This document shows, one piece after another, positions 59,884-64,000 of a stretch of DNA of 64,000 bases (position 1 is its first letter; each line of letters starts with the position of its first letter). The notes beneath the pieces were generated by a model. That model searched no databases. It had not been told where the DNA came from and saw only the letters and a list, made by a program, of their open reading frames with translations. Position numbers and translations under genes: made by a program. Source of the DNA: Ichthyophis bannanicus (Eukaryota > Chordata > Amphibia > Gymnophiona > Ichthyophiidae); the NCBI GenBank assembly GCA_033557465.1, contig CM066035.1, positions 921,640,235-921,704,234 on the forward strand, written 5' to 3'.

Positions 59884-61305
59884 GTGGAGTTTCCCGTGGG
59901 AGGACGTTTGCAGGGGTTTCTCCCCTCCTGGACCGCCGTCACGTCCGATCTCTGGGTTCTCGAGATTATCCGCGACGGCTATGCGCTAGAGTTCGCTACT
60001 CCACTGTCGGATGCCTTCGTCCGTTCCCCCTGTGCTTCGCAGTCCAAACGGGACGCTGTCTCGAGCACTCTTCAGCGCTTACTCCTCCTGAGGGCAGTGG
60101 TGCCAGTGCCTCTCGACCAGTGCGGGTTAGGTCGATACTCGATTTATTTTGTGGTCCCCAAGAAAGAGGGCTCCTTTCGGCCTATTCTCGATTTCAAGCA
60201 CGTGAACAAATGCTTACAGGTTCCGCATTTTCGGATGGAAACCTTACGGTCCGTGATTTGGTCGGTTCAGCCAGGGGAGTGGCTTTCCTCTATCGATCTC
60301 ACAGAGGCGTATCTGCACATCCCCATTCGCTCGGAGCATCAGCGATTCCTTCGGTTTGCGGTCCCCATGGGGCATTTTCAGTTTCGGGCCTTACCGTTTG
60401 GTCTGGCCACTGCGCCTCGTACCTTCACCAAGGTGATGGTGGTAGTAGCGGCGGCTCTGCGCAAAGAGGGAATTCAGGTACATCCCTACCTGGACGATTG
60501 GCTGATTCATGCTGCGTCTCCGGAGGAGTCGACAGCGGCGACGGTGCTCGTAGTGCAGTTTCTGGAGCACCTCGGTTGGGTCATCAACCGGGCGAAGAGT
60601 CGCCTTCTGCCGGTGCAGAATCTCACTTATCTCGGTGCGTTGTTCGACACGAGGAATGGAGAGGTGAGGCTACCGCTGGACAGGGTGCGCAAGATTGTGG
60701 CGCAAGTGACCGCTTTCAAACGTCTGTCGGCTCCGACAGCTTGGAGGTACTTGCAGTTGTTGGGGTCCATGGCCGTGGCGTTGGATCTCGTGCCATGGGC
60801 GAGAGCCCACATGCGTCCTCTGCAGCAGACTTTACTCTCCAGGTGGTCGCCTCAGGTTCATCCCATGTCGCAGCGCCTGGTGTGCCCCGAGGAGGTTTGG
60901 GTCGGTCTGCAATGGTGGCAGGTTCCGGCGCACCTTCAGGCAGGAGTACCGCTTCGGGATCCGGAGTGGGTTTTGGTCACGACGGATGCAAGTCTTTCCG
61001 GTTGGGGGGCTCACTGTCTGGCTCAAGTGGCGCAGGGGTCCTGGTCGGCGGAGGAGAGCGCCTGGTCCATCAATCGCTTGGAGCTCCGAGCGGTACGGTT
61101 GGCTCTTCTGGCCTTTGCAGATCTAATCGAGCGGCGTGCGGTACGGGTGTTTTCCGACAACCTGGTGACTGTGGCCTACATCAACAAACAGGGAGGCACG
61201 GCCAGCCCGCAATTGCTGATGGAGAGTCAATGCTTGCTCCAGTGGGCGGAGAAGCATCTCGAGGCGCTCTCGGCGGCTCATGTGGCCGGGAAGGACAACG
61301 TTTAG
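59884..61305 (+). CDS. A1 pol: reverse transcriptase and RNase H (473 aa frame)
   Basis: No clear ATG; the frame is open upstream and overlaps the gag end. RT blocks: 'TSDLWVLEIIRDGYAL', 'RYSIYFVVPKKEGSFRPILDF', split here after 'PKKEGS'; 'WLSSIDLTEAYLHIPI'; 'FRALPFGLATAPRTFTKVM'; and 'PYLDDWLIHA' (Tyr at residue 202). RNase H: 'TTDASLSGWGAHC' (Asp 368), 'INRLELRAVRLAL', 'FSDNLVTVAYINKQGGT' and 'HVAGKDNV'. A TAG at 61303-61305 ends the frame at the codon before 'ADYLSR', so the last RNase H Asp and the MT and YR domains lie beyond the stop. All RT catalytic residues are present. Confidence 0.9.
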   Translation: MEFPVGGRLQGFLPSWTAVTSDLWVLEIIRDGYALEFATPLSDAFVRSPCASQSKRDAVSSTLQRLLLLRAVVPVPLDQCGLGRYSIYFVVPKKEGSFRPILDFKHVNKCLQVPHFRMETLRSVIWSVQPGEWLSSIDLTEAYLHIPIRSEHQRFLRFAVPMGHFQFRALPFGLATAPRTFTKVMVVVAAALRKEGIQVHPYLDDWLIHAASPEESTAATVLVVQFLEHLGWVINRAKSRLLPVQNLTYLGALFDTRNGEVRLPLDRVRKIVAQVTAFKRLSAPTAWRYLQLLGSMAVALDLVPWARAHMRPLQQTLLSRWSPQVHPMSQRLVCPEEVWVGLQWWQVPAHLQAGVPLRDPEWVLVTTDASLSGWGAHCLAQVAQGSWSAEESAWSINRLELRAVRLALLAFADLIERRAVRVFSDNLVTVAYINKQGGTASPQLLMESQCLLQWAEKHLEALSAAHVAGKDNV

Positions 61306-61865
61306 GCGGATTATCTCAGTCGCCATCGCCTGGATCCCGGCGAATGGGAGCTCAACTGGGCGGTTTTTCACGAGCTCACGGTTCGCTGGGGCCAACCAGT
61401 CATGGATCTCATGGCTACCCAGGCCAATACCAAGGCGTCTTGGTTCTTCAGCAGGCGCAGGGCGTGCATGTCGGAAGGTCTCGATGGGCTGGCCCAGCCC
61501 TGGCCGAGGGACCAGCTGCTGTATGTGTTTTCCTCCGTGGCCCTTGATTGGGAGAGTCATTCGCCAGAATCTCCAGGTACAGCGGTAGAGTGATTCTCAT
61601 TGCGCCGGATTGGCTCAGGCGTCCCTGGTATGCCGACCTGGTCAGACTCCTGGCGGAGCCTCCTTGGCGGTTACCCGAGCGGATCAATCTTTTGAGTCGG
61701 GCTGGTGTTGATGCCTTGAGTGGTTTGATTCTTGCTTACGGCCTGGCTCTTGAAAGGCGACGGTTGCATCGGCAAGGTTATTCCGGTGCCGTGATCGAGA
61801 CGATGCTGAAATCTAGGAGACGGTCGAACGACTTTGGCGTATATTTGCGTTTGGCGCATTTTTGA
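61306..61865 (+). pseudogene. A1 methyltransferase-like domain with frameshifts
   Basis: After the TAG the same frame reads 'ADYLSRHRLDPGEWELNW', 'RWGQPVMDLMATQANTKASWF' (split here after 'MDLMATQ') and 'LLYVFSSVAL'. A frame change near 61545 gives 'RVILIAPDWLRRPWYADLVRL' (split after 'APDWLRR'). The order and motifs match the Dam-like domain of DIRS elements. The Phe-Pro-Pro block of family B reads Phe-Ser-Ser here. Confidence 0.78.
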
Positions 61866-62790
61866 GGCATGGGCGAATGACAGAGGTGTTAGGCCGGCGG
61901 CGGCTGATTTACCGCACGTGCTGGCATTTCTGCAGGGCGGGCTGGAGAGAGGTCTGGCCCTGAATACCCTCAAGGTGCACCTCGCGGCTCTGGCGTGTTT
62001 TCGAGGGCGGGTGCGAGGTCACGCTCTCTCTAGTCATCTGGATGTGCGTAGGTTCCTTAAAGCGGTTCAGCAAATCCGCCCGCACCCTTCGGCGGGTGGG
62101 TGCCGCCGTGGGATTTTGAATTTGGTGCTGGATGCCTTGACGGAGCCGCCGTTTGCCTCTGGTGCCTCCGTTGGTTTGCACGAGTTTATCTTGGAAAACA
62201 GCCTTTCTGGTAGCATTGTGTTCGGCTAGGAGGGTGTCGGATTTGCAAGCTCTATCTTGTCGAGAACCGTACCTGCGTTTTTCAGATGAGAAGGTAGTCT
62301 TACGGCCTGTGCCTTCGTTTTTGCCGAAAGTGGTTTCGGGGTTTCACATGAATCAGTCCGTTTCGCTTCCCACCTTTCGCTCCTCGGAGGGGTGCTGCGT
62401 TGGATCCGGCTCTCCATCAGTTGGATATGGGTCGGGTGTTACGGGCGTATTTGCAGAGGACTAGTCCATTTCGAAAATCAGATCGTTTGTTTGTTCTGTT
62501 TGGGGTTCCGCGCAAGGGATCTGCGGCTTCCAAAGCGTCCATTGCTCACTGGGTGAAGCAGGCTATAGCAGGGCTTATCGGGCAAAAGGCAGGTCGCCTC
62601 CGCTGGAACTTAGGGCTCATTCCACGCGGGCCTCAAGTGACGTCTTGGGCTGAGTTGGCCTTCACTCCGCCAGCGGATATCTGTTGGGCGGCGTCCTGGT
62701 CTACCTTGCATACTTTTGCGAAGCACTACAGATTTGGATGTGATGGCCTGGGGGGATGCCAGGGTTGGTGCTTCGGCCCGTTGTAGCGGG
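61834..62790 (+). pseudogene. A1 tyrosine recombinase with frameshifts
   Basis: The core-binding domain reads 'YICVWRIFEAWANDRGVRP', 'PHVLAFLQGGLERGLALNTL' and 'LSSHLDVRRFLKAVQQIRP'. The catalytic domain reads 'CSARRVSDLQALSCREPYL' (first Arg, about 62220-62265), 'SFLPKVVSGFHMNQSVSLPTF', 'QLDMGRVLRAYLQRTSPFRKS' and 'LFGVPRKGSAASKASIAHW'; the HxxR box is readable only in a shifted frame (AHSTRA, about 62612-62630). It ends with 'DICWAASWSTLHTFAKHYR', where His-Tyr is the nucleophile box. Quoted blocks are separated by at least three frame changes. Residues are largely kept although the frame is lost. Confidence 0.82.
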
Positions 62791-63533
62791 GCTCGCAGGT
62801 TCCCTCCCAGTTTAGGTACTGCTTTGGTACTTGCCCAACTGTACCTGGACTGGCCCGGAGAGAAGAGGAAGGAGAAATTAGACCTTACCTGCTAATTGTC
62901 TTTCCTTGAGTACTCTCCGGGCCAGTCCAGGTCCCGCCCGTCTCCATTCTGCGAGCCGTGGTATTGTTCTGGGTGCTTCGGAGTTTTTTCACAGTCAGTT
63001 GTTGTTTTTCGGTGGCGTGATGGACCACAGGTGCGGCTGCTGGTCGCTTCTTCCTGGAAGAGGATATTGGGGGTCCTTCTGTTCTTAAGGGGCTCTAGGT
63101 GGTTTCCCAATGGGATAGTAAACGCAAAGACATTAATAAAAAAAAAAAAAAGAGACCTTTTTGTAGTGGAGAAAACAGGCATAAGGAGACGCCTCTACGT
63201 ATTAGTTGCCCTGGGTTTTTTTCGAATGCCCCCATCAGGTTTATCAGACTCTGTGAGCGGGGTTTTTTTCTTCCGAACTCATACGGGGCTGTTTTTTGAG
63301 TACTGAGTTCCTGTTCTTTTTGAGTTTTCCGTTGGCTAGTATCAATGGTTGCTTGCTGCTTTGCAAATGTGTGACTGGCTTCCTATCAGTGGGGGGAGCT
63401 AAGGGAACTGTCAGTAAAACTTGGAGCTTTCAGTCCTCAGCTGCTGGAAGGGATTGACTACCCAACTGTACCTGGACTGGCCCGGAGAGTACTCAAGGAA
63501 AGACAATTAGCAGGTAAGGTCTAATTTCTCCTT
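62791..63533 (+). repeat. A1 3' UTR, ICR and right ITR
   Basis: The ICR (62840-62935) reads CTGGACTGGCCCGGAGAG then the inverse of the right end (AATTAG, ACCTTACCTG, CTAATT) and TCTCCGGGCCAGTCCAGG. An A run (63137-63152) is in the spacer. The right ITR from about 63360 ends with arms AATTAG (63505-63510) and CTAATT (63521-63526) around CAGGTAAGGT. Confidence 0.87.
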
Positions 63534-63760
63534 TCCCTTTCCCTCTCTCTCTTTGTCTCAGCTTTAAAACTCAACTGGAGAGAGGCAGTTTGGAAAGGCG
63601 GGATGGCAGCATGCAGGTGCTGTGGGATGCTCCCAAAAGCTTTCTAATTGGACGCTCGGAGCATTCCCCGCGCAGGCTCTGTCGGTACCGACGATACCTA
63701 TATGTGAAGACTAAATTCCTGCTGTTCCCGGAGATCACCTGTTACAGGTGAGTAACTGTG
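63534..63760 (+). repeat. B3 (or B2/B3 hybrid) right ITR
   Basis: The B tail continues after A1: CTCTTTGTCTCAGCTTTAAA, GTCGGTACCGACG, TATGTGAAGACTAAATTCC, and GTTAC-AGGTGA-GTAAC to TGTGC at 63760. Confidence 0.85.
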
Positions 63761-64000
63761 CTTTCTTGGACGGGCACAGTTTGGTTCCACCAGTGGACAT
63801 TTGTAGGGAGGCCTCTTGGTTGTTTCTCCTTACTTTCGGTAAGCACTACCGTGTAGATGTTCTGGCGGCTAAGGATGCCATTTTTTGGGGAGGCGGAGTT
63901 GAGATCTGGCTGGAAAGGTCCCTCCCAATGATTACTGCTCTGATACATCCCAGAGGTTGAGGACTAAACTGGAGGAACAATACGGAAATAGGAATTACAC
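63761..64000 (+). pseudogene. A-outer tyrosine recombinase C-terminus and start of its ICR
   Basis: TTGGACGGGCACAG at 63765 continues the A-outer recombinase from 18115. The frame reads 'VPPVDICREASW' and 'FGKHYRVDVLAAKDAIFW', with the nucleophile box His-Tyr at about 63842-63850, and stops at 63958-63960. The following CCCAGAGGTTGAGGACTAAA, GGAACAATACGG and GGAATTACAC match the A-type terminus at 9535-9715 and 11606-11785 and look like the start of the ICR, cut by the window end. Confidence 0.8.

Larger units (their letters stand above)
57631..63533 (+). mobile_element. DIRS-like family A, copy A1 (nearly full length, about 5.9 kb)
   Basis: The left terminus starts at CCTCTTCGTCTCTCCGGGCC (57631), and the right terminus ends at CTAATTTCTCCTT (about 63533). 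The ICR at 62840-62935 joins the inverses of both ends. It contains gag (58387), RT-RH (59884-61305), MT-like and YR, with point lesions. It is inserted in the C/T-rich part of the B3 tail. Gag has no zinc finger of the B/C type, so family A is clearly distinct. Confidence 0.9.

Noticed and set aside
1..64000. Prokaryotic or phage system (operons, ribosome binding sites, terminators)
   Set aside because: Element classes, SINEs and CR1/L2 LINEs are vertebrate-type; recombinase and methyltransferase-like domains here belong to DIRS elements.

Overview
This window is vertebrate repeat DNA, most likely amphibian (a caecilian is my best guess from the tyrosine-recombinase retrotransposon load and the style of the LINE and SINE tails; this is inference). 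I found no host gene, rRNA, true tRNA, CRISPR array or prokaryotic signal. Almost every long reading frame is a piece of a mobile element. The dominant class is DIRS-like retrotransposons, which carry Gag, reverse transcriptase (RT), RNase H (RH), a Dam-like methyltransferase-like domain (MT) and a tyrosine recombinase (YR). They end in inverted terminal repeats (ITRs), with an internal complementary region (ICR) just upstream of the right ITR. I separate three families, with labels used only here: A (A-left 1-1737; A-outer 16551-18115 plus 63761-64000; A1 57631-63533, nearly complete), B (B1 1738-9412; B2 from 18116; B3 in several pieces; B4 40322-45982; B5 50437-57005) and C (22945-40021).

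Left part (1-16550): the broken A-left copy is followed by B1, whose gag is split by a 2.4 kb hAT transposon (3070-5476) with a perfect 8-bp target duplication and a 450-bp palindrome. Then come a detached A-type right terminus (9535-9715), featureless DNA, a Penelope-like GIY-YIG endonuclease remnant (about 11000-11605, minus), an A-type left terminus (11606-11830), a broken L2-like LINE (12865-14335, minus), two CTCF-like motifs, two tRNA-derived SINEs (minus) and a CR1 3' fragment.

Right part (16551-64000) reads as one nest of insertions. A-outer is interrupted inside its recombinase by B2. B2 is interrupted inside its recombinase by B3. B3 is interrupted by C (23 bp from its left end), by B4 (5' UTR), by B5 (recombinase) and by A1 (3' tail). 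C holds an L2-like LINE with tandem 142-bp and 52-bp arrays at its 5' end, plus a composite insertion of an LTR-like piece and a second LINE. That second LINE is itself split by a TA-flanked DNA transposon (34182-35940). B5 holds a CR1 RT insertion. The host element's reading frame resumes on the far side at several of these junctions, so the relative order of insertion can be read.

Most coding regions are damaged. The best preserved are the B4 RT-RH-MT frame (42914-44566) and YR frame (44523-45512), the C RT (30646-31797) and C YR (38813-39526), the A1 RT-RH frame (59884-61305), the LINE frames 27275-28669 and 25734-27278 (minus), and the CR1 RT (to 56562). The points most worth checking are the nest itself, a putative recombinase site with covarying arms in all families, a conserved NTT-TGA-C at the gag/pol junction, and a sequence cassette shared by two unrelated DNA transposons.
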